Assembly: GCA_945957395.1 (NCBI GenBank)
Contig: CAMFKE010000008.1
Location: forward strand, 1 to 64,000
DNA: 64,000 bases
From: an uncultured Opitutia bacterium
Lineage (GTDB): Bacteria > Verrucomicrobiota > Verrucomicrobiia > Opitutales > UBA953
Direction of reading: 5' to 3'
Both the position numbers and the translations under genes were made by a program. Shown here piece after piece: positions 9,193 to 18,685 of this stretch. Position 1 is the stretch's first letter. Each line of letters opens with the position of its first letter. Under the pieces are notes generated by a model. That model was not told the DNA's origin. It ran no database searches and saw only the letters and a list, made by a program, of their open reading frames with translations.

Positions 9193-10403
9193 TACTTGGC
9201 GGAGACGAGCTTCACGATCTTCTGGGCGCCGTCGGCCATGGTGTCGCCGGACACGATGGTGAGGCCGGAGTCGGCGAGGGTCTTCTTGCCGGCTTCGACG
9301 TTGTTGCCTTCGAGGCGAACGACGAGGGGCAGCTTGAGGCCGGTTTCCTTGACGGCGGCGACGATGCCGGTGGCGATGACGTTGCAGTCCATGATGCCGC
9401 CGAAGATGTTCACGAAGATGCCCTTCACGTTGGCGTCGCCGAGGATGATCTTGAAGGCCGCGGTGACCTGGTCCTTGGTGGCGCCGCCGCCGACGTCGAG
9501 GAAGTTGGCGGGCTTGCCGCCGAAGTGCTGGATGATGTCCATGGTGGACATGGCGAGGCCGGCACCGTTGACGAGGCAGGCGATGTTGCCGTCGAGGGCG
9601 ATGTAGGAGAGGCCGAACTTGGAGGCCTCGATTTCCTTGGCGTCCTCTTCGTTGAGGTCGCGCAGGGCGACGATGTCGCTGTGGCGGAAGAGGGCGTTGT
9701 CGTCGAAGGAGACCTTGGCGTCGAGGGCGACGAGCTTGCCTTCCTTGGTGACGAGGAGGGGGTTCACTTCGACCATGGCGCAATCCTTCTCCCAGAAGAA
9801 CTGGTAGAGCTTGGTCACGAGGGTGACGCACTGCTTGAAGAGGTCGCCGGAGAAGCCCAGGGCGAAGGCGATCTGGCGGGCCTGGTAGCCCTGGATGCCG
9901 ACGGCGGGGTCGATCTGGACCTTGAAGATCTTCTCGGGGGTGTTGTGGGCGACTTCCTCGATTTCCATGCCGCCTTCGGTGGAGGCGACGATGACGGGGC
10001 GGGAGGTGGCGCGGTCGAGGAGGATGGCGAGGTAGTACTCGTCGTCACGGCCGTCGGGGCGCTTGCCGAGGTTGGCGGCTTCGGTGAAGTAGATGGTCTG
10101 CACCTTGCGGCCTTCGGGGCCGGTCTGCTTGGTCACGAGGGTGTTGCCGAGCATCTTGGTGGCGAGTTCCTTGGCCTTCTCCTTGGTGGGGGCGAACTTG
10201 ACGCCGCCCTGGAAACCGTCGGTGAAGGTGCCCTTGCCGCGGCCGCCGGCGTGAATCTGGGACTTCACCATGTAGCCGTTGGTGCCGTCGATCTGGTCGA
10301 TGGCGGTGGCGAAATCATTGGCATTCTGGACGGCGACGCCCTTGGGGACGGCCACGCCGTACTTGGCGAAGAGCTCTTTGGCTTGGTATTCGTGGATGTT
10401 CAT
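9192..10403 (-). CDS. sucC: Succinyl-CoA synthetase, beta subunit
   Basis: A 403-residue ATP-grasp subunit of succinyl-CoA synthetase. [17 protein letters not shown] is the canonical start and fixes the start at 10403. The ATP-grasp region ([15 protein letters not shown]), the metal-site segment ([28 protein letters not shown]) and the succinate/CoA loop ([20 protein letters not shown]) are all visible. It is the first gene of the sucCD operon; promoter elements must lie in the 394-base gap shared with topB. The leader is SD-less. Confidence 0.97.
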   Translation of the reverse strand: MNIHEYQAKELFAKYGVAVPKGVAVQNANDFATAIDQIDGTNGYMVKSQIHAGGRGKGTFTDGFQGGVKFAPTKEKAKELATKMLGNTLVTKQTGPEGRKVQTIYFTEAANLGKRPDGRDDEYYLAILLDRATSRPVIVASTEGGMEIEEVAHNTPEKIFKVQIDPAVGIQGYQARQIAFALGFSGDLFKQCVTLVTKLYQFFWEKDCAMVEVNPLLVTKEGKLVALDAKVSFDDNALFRHSDIVALRDLNEEDAKEIEASKFGLSYIALDGNIACLVNGAGLAMSTMDIIQHFGGKPANFLDVGGGATKDQVTAAFKIILGDANVKGIFVNIFGGIMDCNVIATGIVAAVKETGLKLPLVVRLEGNNVEAGKKTLADSGLTIVSGDTMADGAQKIVKLVSAK

Positions 10404-10797
10404 GAGTGGTGTGGGAAATGACTTAAAGTCGGGTGGGCGATAAACCGAATGGCGGAGGGGTTCACAAGCCTTTAGCGCGCATGGGATGTCAAAAAGACCG
10501 GAAGAAGCGGGCCTGTTCATCGGGCCCTTCCTTTGCTTATTCGGTGGGGGATAAAAAAGAAACCGGTGGAGGCGCCGGCATGCCCGCAGGGGAGGCCGGC
10601 CCGGGGGAGGGAAGGGCGGGGGACCGGAGAGGGCGGGAAAATCCACCCTTAAGGGTGGGGGGAGGGTGCGGGAGGGTGTGAAGCCTCCGGGCTTGCCAAA
10701 CCCCCGCCGCCCCACCTTTAAGCCGGCGCATCAGCACCGGGGTTTCCTCCGGGTGCATCGTCCTCCACCCCCTCTTCATCCCCCTTCTCTTATTTCC
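10404..10797. promoter_or_regulatory. Divergent sucC / topB control region with G-runs and palindrome
   Basis: No gene is visible in these 394 bases. Two clusters of G runs on the plus strand match the G3+N1-7 pattern of G-quadruplexes: 10603-10622 (runs of 5, 3, 3 and 5 G) and 10653-10676 (six runs of three, loops of 0-3). Immediately before the second cluster is a perfect 16-bp palindrome, CCACCCTTAAGGGTGG (10643-10658), a candidate operator. The last 60 bases before topB are CT-rich. I could not assign -10/-35 boxes. Confidence 0.55.
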
Positions 10798-13590
10798 GTG
10801 AGCAAAACCCTCGTCATCGCCGAAAAGCCCTCCGTCGCCGCCGACCTCGCGAAAGTGCTGCGCGTGCCCAAGCACGGCGACATTTTCGAGAATGACGAAT
10901 ACGCCATTACCTCGGCTGTCGGCCACCTGGTGGAGCTGCAGATGCCGGAGGACATCGACCCGAAGCTGAAGCGCTGGACGCTCAAGAACCTGCCGATCAT
11001 CCCCGAGAAGTTCGGCCTCAAGCCGCGCGAGGAGAAGGGGGCGCCGGAGAAGTTCAACTTCCTCAAGAAGCAGCTGCACCGCAAGGACATCGGCGCGGTG
11101 GTCAACGCGTGCGACGCCGGACGCGAGGGCGAGCTCATCTTCACCTACATCTACGAGCTGGCCGGCGCCAAGACGCCGTACAAGCGCCTGTGGCTCACCT
11201 CGATGACGCCGGACGCCATCCGCGCCGCCTTCGACAAGCTGCGCCCGTCGAAGGAGGTGCAGCCCCTTTGCGACGCCGCCCGCTGCCGCTCCGAGTCCGA
11301 CTGGCTGGTGGGCCTCAACGGCACGCGCGCCGTCACGCTGCGCATGTACGGGCACAAGGCCGGACAGTTCGCCCCGGTCGGGCGCGTGCAGACCCCCACG
11401 CTCTCGCTGGTCGTGGAGCGCGAGAAGGTCATCCGCGACTTCAAGCCGCGCGCCTTCTGGCGCCTCGAGGGCGCGTTCGGTCTGAAGGCCGGCGAGTACT
11501 CCGGCGTGTACCAGAAGCCCGGTTTCAAGAAGGCCGATGAGGGCGACGCCGCCGACCGCCTGTGGGACAAGGCCGCCGCGGAGAAGCTGCTCGCCGAGTG
11601 CCGCGCCGCCAAGACCGCCACGGTCACGGAGGAGAAGACGCGCAAGACCGAGGCGAGCCCCAAGCTGTACGACCTGACCACGCTGCAGCGCGAGGCCAAC
11701 AACCGCTTCGGCCTGCCCGCCGCCAAGACGCTGTCCATCGCGCAGTCGCTGTACGAAAAGCACAAGGCCATCACCTACCCGCGTACCGATTCGCGCGCCC
11801 TGCCGGAGGACTACATCCCCAACTGCGTCGGCGTGCTCGGCGCGCTCTCGCGCGACCGTGATTTCGCCGCCCATGCCGAGCGCGTTTCGAAGAACGGCTG
11901 GGTGCGCCCTAACAAGCGCATCTTCAACAACAAGGAAGTGTCGGACCACTTCGCCATCATCCCCACCGACCAGGTGCCGGACGGTCTGCGCGACGACGAG
12001 GCCAAGATCTACGACATGATCGTGCGCCGCTTCCTGGCCGTCTTCCACCCGGCCGCCGAGTTCGACATCACCGAGCGCACCACCACCGTGGCCGCGCACC
12101 CCTTCCTGTCCAAGGGCAAGGTGCTCGTGAAGCCGGGTTGGAAGGAAGTGTACGGCAAGGTCGCCGCCAAGGACGACGACGAGGCCGAGGCCACGCTGCC
12201 CGCGCTCGCCGCCGGCGAAGCCGCCTCCATCGAGGGCGTGGCGCTGCGCGAGGACAAGACCAAGCCGCCCGCGCGCTACACGGAAGCCACGCTGCTGTCC
12301 GCCATGGAAGGCGCCGGCAAGCTGGTGGACGACGAGGAGCTGGCCGCTGCGCTGAAGGAGCGCGGACTGGGCACGCCGGCCACCCGCGCGGCCATCATCG
12401 AAAACCTTTTCGCCACCAAGTATCTGGAGCGCCAGCAGCGCGAACTGCTGCCCACCGCCAAGGCCGAGCAGCTCGTGGAGTTCCTGCACGCCGTGGGCAT
12501 CGAGGCGCTCACCAGCGCCGCCATGACCGGGCGCTGGGAGCAGAAGCTGCGCCTCATCGAACAGGGCGAGCTCACCCGCGAATCCTTCATGCGCGAGATC
12601 GCCGAGGAGACCCGTTCGCTCGTCGAGAAGACCGGCGGCTTCACCGAGGACGCCGATTCCGCCGAGGAGCTCGCCGACGTGCAGTGGGAGGGCAAGCCGC
12701 TGCTGTCCACCCTGCGCGACTACCGTTCGCAGCAGACCGTGAAGGTCGGCGAGGCCGGCAAGGAGAAGGAGCTGCCCGCGTTCATCCTCTATAAGTCCAT
12801 GGGCAACCGCAAGATCGAGCCCGCCGAGGTCGCCGAGCTCATCGCGCAGGGCAAGGTCGGCCCGCTCGAAGGATTCCGTTCCAAGTTCGGCAAGCCCTAC
12901 AAGGCCAGCCTGCAGCTGGTGGACAAGGACGGCCAGCGCCGCGCCGAGTTCGTGTTCGAGAACCGCGCCGGCGCGGAAGGCGAGGAGGGCGCGGCCCCCG
13001 TGGACTACTCGGCCTGCGAGGTCATCGGCGTGTGCCCCAACACCGGACTGAAGGTGTACGACACCCCGAAGGGCTTCCGCACGAACCCCGAGGAGGCCAA
13101 GGGCGCCAAGTCGCAGCCGTTCTCCATCTCCAAGATGATGCTCTCCAAGCCCATCGAGAAGGCCCAGGCCATCAAGCTGCTCACGGAGAAGAAGACCGAC
13201 CTGCTCACCTTCGTCTCCAACAAGACCAAGCGCCCCTTCGACGCCTTCCTCACGCTGCGCAAGGACGGCCGCATCGGCTTCGAGTTCCCGCCGCGCGCCC
13301 CCAAGGCCAAGGCCGCCCCGGCCGATGGCGAAGAGGGCGAAGCGAAGAAGCCCGCCAAGGCCTCCAAGTCCGCCTCCAAGATCGCCAAGATCAAGGAGGC
13401 CGCCGGCGACGCCCCCGAGGCCGCGCCCATCGCCAAGGCCGCCAAGGCCACCTTGTCCAAGAAGGCCGCCGCCTCCACGGCCGCCGTCCCCTCCGACGAC
13501 GACGTGCCCTTCTTTGACGAGGACGGCTCGGCCGTCGCCGAGGAGGCGCCCAAGAAGAAGCCCGCCGCCAGGAAGACCGCGAAGAAGTGA
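10798..13590 (+). CDS. topB: DNA topoisomerase III (type IA)
   Basis: A 930-residue type IA topoisomerase that relaxes or decatenates DNA by single-strand passage. The GTG at 10798 begins VSKTLVIAEKPSVAADLAKVL, the standard TopB N-terminus. The Toprim domain carries NACDAGREGELIF near residue 105, and the catalytic tyrosine is Tyr327 in YPRTDSR. C-terminal topoisomerase repeats are present (for example CPNTGLKVYDTPKGF and FVSNKTKRPFDAFL). The last ~95 residues are a Lys/Ala/Pro-rich histone-H1-like tail ending ARKTAKK, probably for DNA binding. It is larger than E. coli TopB (about 650 residues). Confidence 0.92.
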   Translation: MSKTLVIAEKPSVAADLAKVLRVPKHGDIFENDEYAITSAVGHLVELQMPEDIDPKLKRWTLKNLPIIPEKFGLKPREEKGAPEKFNFLKKQLHRKDIGAVVNACDAGREGELIFTYIYELAGAKTPYKRLWLTSMTPDAIRAAFDKLRPSKEVQPLCDAARCRSESDWLVGLNGTRAVTLRMYGHKAGQFAPVGRVQTPTLSLVVEREKVIRDFKPRAFWRLEGAFGLKAGEYSGVYQKPGFKKADEGDAADRLWDKAAAEKLLAECRAAKTATVTEEKTRKTEASPKLYDLTTLQREANNRFGLPAAKTLSIAQSLYEKHKAITYPRTDSRALPEDYIPNCVGVLGALSRDRDFAAHAERVSKNGWVRPNKRIFNNKEVSDHFAIIPTDQVPDGLRDDEAKIYDMIVRRFLAVFHPAAEFDITERTTTVAAHPFLSKGKVLVKPGWKEVYGKVAAKDDDEAEATLPALAAGEAASIEGVALREDKTKPPARYTEATLLSAMEGAGKLVDDEELAAALKERGLGTPATRAAIIENLFATKYLERQQRELLPTAKAEQLVEFLHAVGIEALTSAAMTGRWEQKLRLIEQGELTRESFMREIAEETRSLVEKTGGFTEDADSAEELADVQWEGKPLLSTLRDYRSQQTVKVGEAGKEKELPAFILYKSMGNRKIEPAEVAELIAQGKVGPLEGFRSKFGKPYKASLQLVDKDGQRRAEFVFENRAGAEGEEGAAPVDYSACEVIGVCPNTGLKVYDTPKGFRTNPEEAKGAKSQPFSISKMMLSKPIEKAQAIKLLTEKKTDLLTFVSNKTKRPFDAFLTLRKDGRIGFEFPPRAPKAKAAPADGEEGEAKKPAKASKSASKIAKIKEAAGDAPEAAPIAKAAKATLSKKAAASTAAVPSDDDVPFFDEDGSAVAEEAPKKKPAARKTAKK

Positions 13591-13610
13591 GGCCGTCCGT
13601 AGTCGGACCC

Positions 13611-13650
13611 AAGGCGCCCGCGACAGGTCGATGACCGGCGGGCGCCTTTC
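13611..13650 (+). terminator. Terminator after topB
   Basis: An 11-bp stem (AAGGCGCCCGC with GCGGGCGCCTT) with an 18-base loop, followed by a broken T run. Confidence 0.7.
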
Positions 13651-13690
13651 GGCTTTACGCGGGAGCGGTGTGTGGAAACCTCCCGGCCGC

Positions 13691-14467
13691 ATGATGCCGA
13701 CCGTTTCCCTTTGTACCCGATTGGCGCGCTCCCCGTGGGTGTGGCTGGGCGTGCTCGCCGCGCTATTGCTGTTTCTCGAACCCTCGCCCGTGGAATGGCG
13801 GGTGGGCGAGCTGTCGGTGGACCAGTGGGTGCAGGACAGGTTTTTTGATTTCACGAGCGGCAAGTGGTGCGTGGATGACAAGGGGCCCGTGGGCCGGGCG
13901 CTGTTTTACACCGGGCCCAAGGTGCTGCTGATGGCGCTGGCCGTGGCGCTGGGCGTGTGCGTGTTCGTGCCGGCGCGCCTGTGGGCCGCGCGCGGGTTGG
14001 GCAAGCGGTGGTTCGCCGACCGGCGCACGCTGCTGTTCCTCATCGCCTCGCTCGCGCTCATCCCGCTGGTGTGCAACCGCATCAAGGCGGTTTCGAATGT
14101 CTACTGCCCCTACGAGCACACCCGGTATGGCGGCTATGCGCCGTATGTGCGCGTGTGGGAAAGTTACACGCCCGAGTTCAAGGAGTACCAGCGCGCGCAC
14201 CGCGACCGCGGACGCGGTTTCCCGGCAGGGCACGCCAGCGGCGGTTTCGCCCTGATGGCCCTGGCGTACGCCGCGCGCTCACGCCGGTGGCGCGTTGCCG
14301 GCGTGTTGGCGGGCGTCTTCGCGGGCTGGTGGATGGGGCTCTATCAGATGCTCAAGGGCGCGCATTACCTGAACCACACGCTCGTCACCTGGTGCCTCGC
14401 CTGGCTGCTCGTGCTGCTGTTGGCGCGCCTCTTCCGGCCCGTCGGCCGGCGCGACGAGCTCGCCTGA
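13691..14467 (+). CDS. PAP2-family membrane phosphatase
   Basis: A 258-residue integral membrane protein with about six hydrophobic segments. The acid-phosphatase motifs are recognisable: KAVSNVYCPYEHTRYGG near residue 130 (motif 1), FPAGHASGGF near 178 (the PSGH-like motif 2) and KGAHYLNHTLVTW near 225 (motif 3 His). PAP2 enzymes of this type dephosphorylate lipid phosphates such as undecaprenyl pyrophosphate, phosphatidylglycerophosphate or lipid A; the substrate cannot be told from sequence. It converges on mcsB with a shared terminator. Confidence 0.85.
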   Translation: MMPTVSLCTRLARSPWVWLGVLAALLLFLEPSPVEWRVGELSVDQWVQDRFFDFTSGKWCVDDKGPVGRALFYTGPKVLLMALAVALGVCVFVPARLWAARGLGKRWFADRRTLLFLIASLALIPLVCNRIKAVSNVYCPYEHTRYGGYAPYVRVWESYTPEFKEYQRAHRDRGRGFPAGHASGGFALMALAYAARSRRWRVAGVLAGVFAGWWMGLYQMLKGAHYLNHTLVTWCLAWLLVLLLARLFRPVGRRDELA

Positions 14468-14478
14468 GGCCGCCAAAG

Positions 14479-14516
14479 GAAAAACCGGCCCCCCGCGTCG
14501 GGTGAGCCGGTTTTTG
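14479..14516. terminator. Bidirectional terminator between PAP2 gene and mcsB
   Basis: AAAAACCGGC and GCCGGTTTTT flank a GC-rich loop; A and T runs on both sides fit termination of both converging genes. Confidence 0.88.
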
Positions 14517-14548
14517 CCGCGAAAAATACTCGTGCGCCGCGCCGGCGA

Positions 14549-15703
14549 TCAGCGGCCGGTCGCGTCGGTTTCGGGCTCGTCGGCGTCGCCTTCGTCGTCG
14601 CCGGGCTCCCCGTCGGAGTCGTCGCCGGCGTCGATGATGTCGAAGTCGGGCTCGGGCAGCTGCTTGAAGGTCTCGCGGAAGACGGCGGCGCGGATGAAGT
14701 CGCGCTTGAGAGCGTCCAGCTCGACCTCGGCGCGCACGCGGATGTGCCCGGGCTGGTTCTCGATGATGAGACGGTCGACCATGACGCGGTAGCTCTCGTC
14801 GAACACGCCCATGTCGCAGGCGAGGCGCATGAGCGAGAGCAGGTTCATGGACTCGGAGGAGGCGAGCAGGCGCGCGTGGCGCAGGAGGCCGAAGGCGCGG
14901 GAGATCTTGTCGAAGAACTTCTCGGGATCGCTTTGCAGCAGCAGCAGGCGGGCGTTCTCCTCCTGCTCGATGATGGTCTTGAGCCAGCCGGAGAGGCTGC
15001 GCAGGATGTCGGCCTCGGAGGGGCCCAGCGTCTGCTGGTTGGAAATCTGGAAGATGCTGCCCACCGCCTCGGAACCCTCGCCGAACCACCCGCGCACGGC
15101 GAGCCCGTCCTGGTTGAGCGCGCGGACCACCTTCTCCATCTGGTCGGCCATGACGAGGCCCGGCAGGTGCAGCATTGCGGAGGCGCGCAGGCCGGTGCCC
15201 ACATTGGTGGGGCAGGCGGTCAGGTAGCCCAGCGTGGGGCTGTAGGCGAAGTCGAGGGCGCCCTCGATGGCGCTGTCGATGGCGTCGGCCTGTTTCCAGG
15301 CGCGCTTGAGGTGGAAGCCGCCTTTGACGACCTGGATGCGCAGGTGGTCCTCCTCGTTGATCATGACCGAGCAGGTCTGGTCGCGGCTGATGACGACCGT
15401 GCCGTCCTTGCCCTCGGCGAGCTCTCGGCTGACGAGGTGGCGCTCCACGAGCACGAGCTTCTCGACCTCGTTGAGCTCGGCCATGCCGAAGGTGTGGGCG
15501 CGCTTCATCTTGGGCAGCGCCTCGAGCGCCTCGCGGCACAGCCGGGTGACCTCTCGGCGTTGCTCGGGCTTGGCGCGACCGGGGAAGGGGAACCTGCCGA
15601 GGTTGCGCGCCAGGCGCACGCGCGTGCTGAGCACGATGGGCTGCTGCGCACCGATGTTGTGCGTGAGCTCGTTCTCATTGTCCAGGAGTGCGGAGAAGGA
15701 CAT
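14549..15703 (-). CDS. mcsB: ATP:guanido phosphotransferase, McsB-like protein arginine kinase
   Basis: A 384-residue kinase of the phosphagen-kinase fold. STRVRLARNLGRFPFPG near residue 26, the catalytic Cys loop CPTNVGTGLRAS near 165 and the nucleotide-binding RLLLLQSDP region are present. McsB phosphorylates arginines to mark proteins for ClpCP in Firmicutes; here the McsA-like gene lies upstream on the same strand, supporting that role over free-arginine kinase activity. A highly acidic Asp/Glu-rich tail of about 30 residues (DAGDDSDGEPGDDEGDADE) is unusual. The 130-base gap to mcsA holds a heptad tract. Confidence 0.88.
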   Translation of the reverse strand: MSFSALLDNENELTHNIGAQQPIVLSTRVRLARNLGRFPFPGRAKPEQRREVTRLCREALEALPKMKRAHTFGMAELNEVEKLVLVERHLVSRELAEGKDGTVVISRDQTCSVMINEEDHLRIQVVKGGFHLKRAWKQADAIDSAIEGALDFAYSPTLGYLTACPTNVGTGLRASAMLHLPGLVMADQMEKVVRALNQDGLAVRGWFGEGSEAVGSIFQISNQQTLGPSEADILRSLSGWLKTIIEQEENARLLLLQSDPEKFFDKISRAFGLLRHARLLASSESMNLLSLMRLACDMGVFDESYRVMVDRLIIENQPGHIRVRAEVELDALKRDFIRAAVFRETFKQLPEPDFDIIDAGDDSDGEPGDDEGDADEPETDATGR

Positions 15704-15719
15704 GGGGGTGGGAACCGGT

Positions 15720-15747
15720 GGTTCGGTTTTCGGGGTTCGGTATGCGG
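15720..15747. repeat. Heptad tract between mcsA and mcsB (GGTTCGG)
   Basis: Four 7-bp units in phase: GGTTCGG, TTTTCGG, GGTTCGG and TATGCGG. It lies 17 bases upstream of the mcsB start, inside the mcsA-mcsB gap. No convincing inverted arm follows. Confidence 0.75.
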
Positions 15748-15833
15748 TTATACCCCCTCGGAGGCGCCAAGGCGACGCGGAAACCCCGCGCGTCCTGCGG
15801 CGCCGGACGGGGCGGCCGAAATGGGGGGCGCGC

Positions 15834-16355
15834 TCAGGCGGATTTCTCCAGCGAGGCGATCTCGGCCTCCAGCGAGGCGATGGCGTCGCGAGCGGCGGCG
15901 GCGGCCTCGTAGTGCTCGGCCTTCACGGCGCGCCTGAGAGCGTCGCGCCGGCGGGTCAGTTCGGCGCGGGCGGCGTGGATGCGCGCGCCCGCGGGGTGTT
16001 TGCCGGTGTGCGTAAGGCCCGGCTGGATGCGCGGCAGCATGGCCTGCACGCCGGAGGCGAAGAGGGGGTAGCAGTGGGCGCAGCCCAGGCGCGCCTTCTT
16101 GCGCAGGTCGGCCTCGCTCAGCCCGCACTCCGGGCACACCGCGCCCACGGCGGGGGCAGCGGGGGCCTGGCGCAGCTCGGCCAGCAGACCGGCGAGCTCC
16201 GGAAGCGGGTTTTCGGCCTGGCCGTGGCCGGCCGGCCCGTGGTGGCCCGCGCAGTGTTCGCAGAGGTGCACCTTGTGGATTTTGCCGTCGGCGATGCGGG
16301 TCAGGTGGACGGTGGCCGGCGCCTGACAGATCGCGCAGTGAAGAGGGTCGCCCAT
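15834..16355 (-). CDS. mcsA: McsA-like zinc-ribbon protein with UvrB/UvrC motif
   Basis: A 173-residue protein with two CxxC pairs at the N-terminus (CAICQ and CEHCAG), two more (CPECG, then CAHCYPLF) near residues 93-115, and a C-terminal UVR-type helical hairpin (RRRDALRRAVKAEHYEAAAAARDAIASLE). This is the layout of McsA, the zinc-binding activator of the McsB arginine kinase. It is followed on the same strand by mcsB. Family, order and domain layout agree; only the ~25-residue linker after the first zinc ribbon is distinctive. Confidence 0.88.
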   Translation of the reverse strand: MGDPLHCAICQAPATVHLTRIADGKIHKVHLCEHCAGHHGPAGHGQAENPLPELAGLLAELRQAPAAPAVGAVCPECGLSEADLRKKARLGCAHCYPLFASGVQAMLPRIQPGLTHTGKHPAGARIHAARAELTRRRDALRRAVKAEHYEAAAAARDAIASLEAEIASLEKSA

Positions 16356-16512
16356 GTCGTTGAAAGAGGGTCGTCAGGCAACCGGGCAAACAAGTCGGGA
16401 GGAAGGCAAAAGTGCGGCGGCGCCCCGGCCCGGGCGCCGGAGCGGCCGGGCCCTGCCGGAGCGTTTCGCGTTATTGACATCGGGTGATGCCCTGACTCTC
16501 TCTCGCCGCTTC

Positions 16513-17751
16513 ATGTCCGCGCTCCCCCGCATCGTCATCACCGGCATCGGTCTCACGGCCCCCAACGGCAACTCGCTCGCCGAGTACCGCGCCAACCTGT
16601 TGGCCGGCAAGGCGCGCATCGCCGAGATCGATGTGCGTTACATGGGCAAGCACCCCGCCGGCGTGTGCGACTTCGAGGCCACGCGCCATCAGAAGCGCAA
16701 GGAGATCAAGAACGGCACGCGCGCCGGGTCCGTCGCCATCTATTGCGCGCGCGAGGCCGTGACGAACGCCGGAGTCGACTGGGCGGCCATGGACAAGGCC
16801 CGCGTGGGCGTCTATGTCGGCATCACCGAACACGGCAATGTGGAGACCGAGAACGAGGTGTACGCCATCTCGCAGTTCGGCTACGACACCAAGTACTGGA
16901 CGCACCATCACAACCCGCGCACCGTGGCGAACAACCCGGCCGGCGAGGTGACGATGAACATGGGCATCACCGGCCCCCATTACACCATCGGCGCCGCGTG
17001 CGCCGCGGGTAACGCCGGCCTCATCCAGGCGGCTCAGATGCTCCAGCTCGGCGAGGTCGACTTCGCCCTGGCCGGCGGCGTCTCCGAGTCCATCCACACC
17101 TTCGGCATCTACGCCGGCTTCAAGAACCAGGGCGCCCTCGGCCACCACGCCGACCCCAACAAGGTTTCGCGCCCCTTCGACAAGGACCGCAACGGCATCG
17201 TCATCTCCGAAGGCGGCGCCCTGTACACGCTCGAGCGCCTCGACGACGCGCTCGCCCGCGGCGCCAACATCATCGCCGAGATCGCCGGCTGGTGCATCAA
17301 TTCCGACTCGACCGACGCGGTGCTGCCCAATCCCGAGCGTCAGGCGCAGGCCGTGGACATCGCGCTCAAGCGCGCCGGCATGAAGCCGCAGGACATCCAC
17401 ATCGTCTCCACGCACGCCACCGCCACGACCCTGGGCGACATCCAGGAGATGACCGCGCTGCGCAAGATTTTCGCCGACTGCCCGGACACGCACATCAACA
17501 ACACGAAGAGCTACATCGGCCACTGCATGGGCGCCGCCGGCGCTCTGGAGCTCGCCGGCAACCTGCCGTCGTTCCACGACCTCGTGGTGCACCCCACCAT
17601 CAATGTCGAGAACCTCGACCCCGAGTGCGCGCACCCCGGACTCGTCATCAATGAGCCCAAGCGCGTGTCCAAGGTTGACACCATCCTGAACAACTCGTTC
17701 GGGATGCTCGGTATCAACTCCGTGCTCATCGTGAAGCGTTACCGCGCCTGA
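16513..17751 (+). CDS. Beta-ketoacyl-ACP synthase (KAS II-like)
   Basis: A 412-residue condensing enzyme. The start MSALPRIVITGIGLTAPNG is typical of FabF-like ketosynthases. The active-site Cys lies in GAACAAGNAG near residue 165. The two catalytic His are in STHATATTLGDI and TKSYIGHCMGAAGA. The usual GTGT before the first His is replaced by THATAT, and it differs from housekeeping FabF. An ACP gene follows 71 bases downstream, and no other fab gene is near, so this is an orphan ketosynthase-ACP pair that may serve a specialised acyl product. Leader is CT-rich. Confidence 0.88.
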   Translation: MSALPRIVITGIGLTAPNGNSLAEYRANLLAGKARIAEIDVRYMGKHPAGVCDFEATRHQKRKEIKNGTRAGSVAIYCAREAVTNAGVDWAAMDKARVGVYVGITEHGNVETENEVYAISQFGYDTKYWTHHHNPRTVANNPAGEVTMNMGITGPHYTIGAACAAGNAGLIQAAQMLQLGEVDFALAGGVSESIHTFGIYAGFKNQGALGHHADPNKVSRPFDKDRNGIVISEGGALYTLERLDDALARGANIIAEIAGWCINSDSTDAVLPNPERQAQAVDIALKRAGMKPQDIHIVSTHATATTLGDIQEMTALRKIFADCPDTHINNTKSYIGHCMGAAGALELAGNLPSFHDLVVHPTINVENLDPECAHPGLVINEPKRVSKVDTILNNSFGMLGINSVLIVKRYRA

Positions 17752-17822
17752 TCCGGTTTCGCCAGCGCGCGCTCCGAGCCGTCCTCCCTCCCTTTCCTAA
17801 ACTCACCAAGACCCAAGACTCC

Positions 17823-18080
<258 letters not shown>

Positions 18081-18100
18081 GCCCCCGGCTTCGCCGAAAC

Positions 18101-18137
18101 AAAGACCGCGCCCGGCCCCGCCCGGCGCGGTCTTTTT
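18101..18137 (+). terminator. Rho-independent terminator after the ACP gene
   Basis: AAAGACCGCGCC pairs with GGCGCGGTCTTT and is followed by a T run. Confidence 0.9.
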
Positions 18138-18266
18138 GCGCCCCGGGGTCCGGGCTCGCCCTCTTGCGCGAACCCGGCGGACCGGGGCTTTCATCCGGGC
18201 GATGGACAAAGTCGCCGGGTGAACCCAAAAACAGCGCCGGTCTGAAATATGCGGTTTTGCGGAATG

Positions 18267-18305
18267 GCAAAAGCCGCAGCGGCAGGAGCCGGTGCGGCTT
18301 TGTGC
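18267..18305 (-). terminator. Rho-independent terminator after brnA
   Basis: On the minus strand AAAGCCGCA pairs with TGCGGCTTT and is followed by TTGCC. It lies just past the brnA stop. Confidence 0.75.
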
Positions 18306-18325
18306 GTCGAATTCGCCGCCAGGCT

Positions 18326-18685
18326 TCAGCCGACCAGCAACGCTTCGATCACGGCCGAGAGCGTCTTGTGCTCCTTTTTCGCCCGGCGTTCCAGCGCCGC
18401 CTTGGCCCGCGGGCTCAGGCACAGGCCCACTCGGACGTGCCCGGCGGGCTTGCGCCCGGCACCGGCACGAGCGCCGCCTCGAACCACTCGGTAACGGACC
18501 TCGCCCTCCGGCGCCGTCTCTTTTTCCCATACGCTGCCGGGCGGCACCAACGGGCCTGCACGCCGGGCTGTCTTCAGCATTTCGGGCGTCAGCTCGGGGA
18601 TTTCGGAGTAGTCGATTTCAGCGTCGGGCATGGCGGCGAGACGCTTCACCGTGGCGTCACGGCCTGCTGATTTTGAGGCTTTCAT
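18326..18685 (-). CDS. brnA: BrnA-like antitoxin
   Basis: A 119-residue protein. The segment DAEIDYSEIPELTPEMLKTA is the BrnA family hallmark, and the C-terminus (HVRVGLCLSPRAKAALERRAKKEHKTLSAVIEALL) is a ribbon-helix-helix-like DNA-binding dimerisation region. BrnA neutralises the RNase toxin BrnT and represses its own operon. The start at 18685 lies inside the 3' end of the upstream brnT frame (29-base overlap), the usual brnT-brnA coupling. Because brnT is truncated here, brnA is an orphan antitoxin. Many antitoxins of this type are written brnT-brnA in that order, as here. Confidence 0.88.
   Translation of the reverse strand: MKASKSAGRDATVKRLAAMPDAEIDYSEIPELTPEMLKTARRAGPLVPPGSVWEKETAPEGEVRYRVVRGGARAGAGRKPAGHVRVGLCLSPRAKAALERRAKKEHKTLSAVIEALLVG

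Noticed and set aside
10433-10681. Plus-strand frame of 82 codons before topB
   Set aside because: Glycine-rich translation of the G-run region, no start context and no conserved features.
16474-16479. TTGACA as a -35 box for the ketosynthase gene
   Set aside because: No -10-like hexamer lies 16-18 bases downstream, so the match is probably chance.
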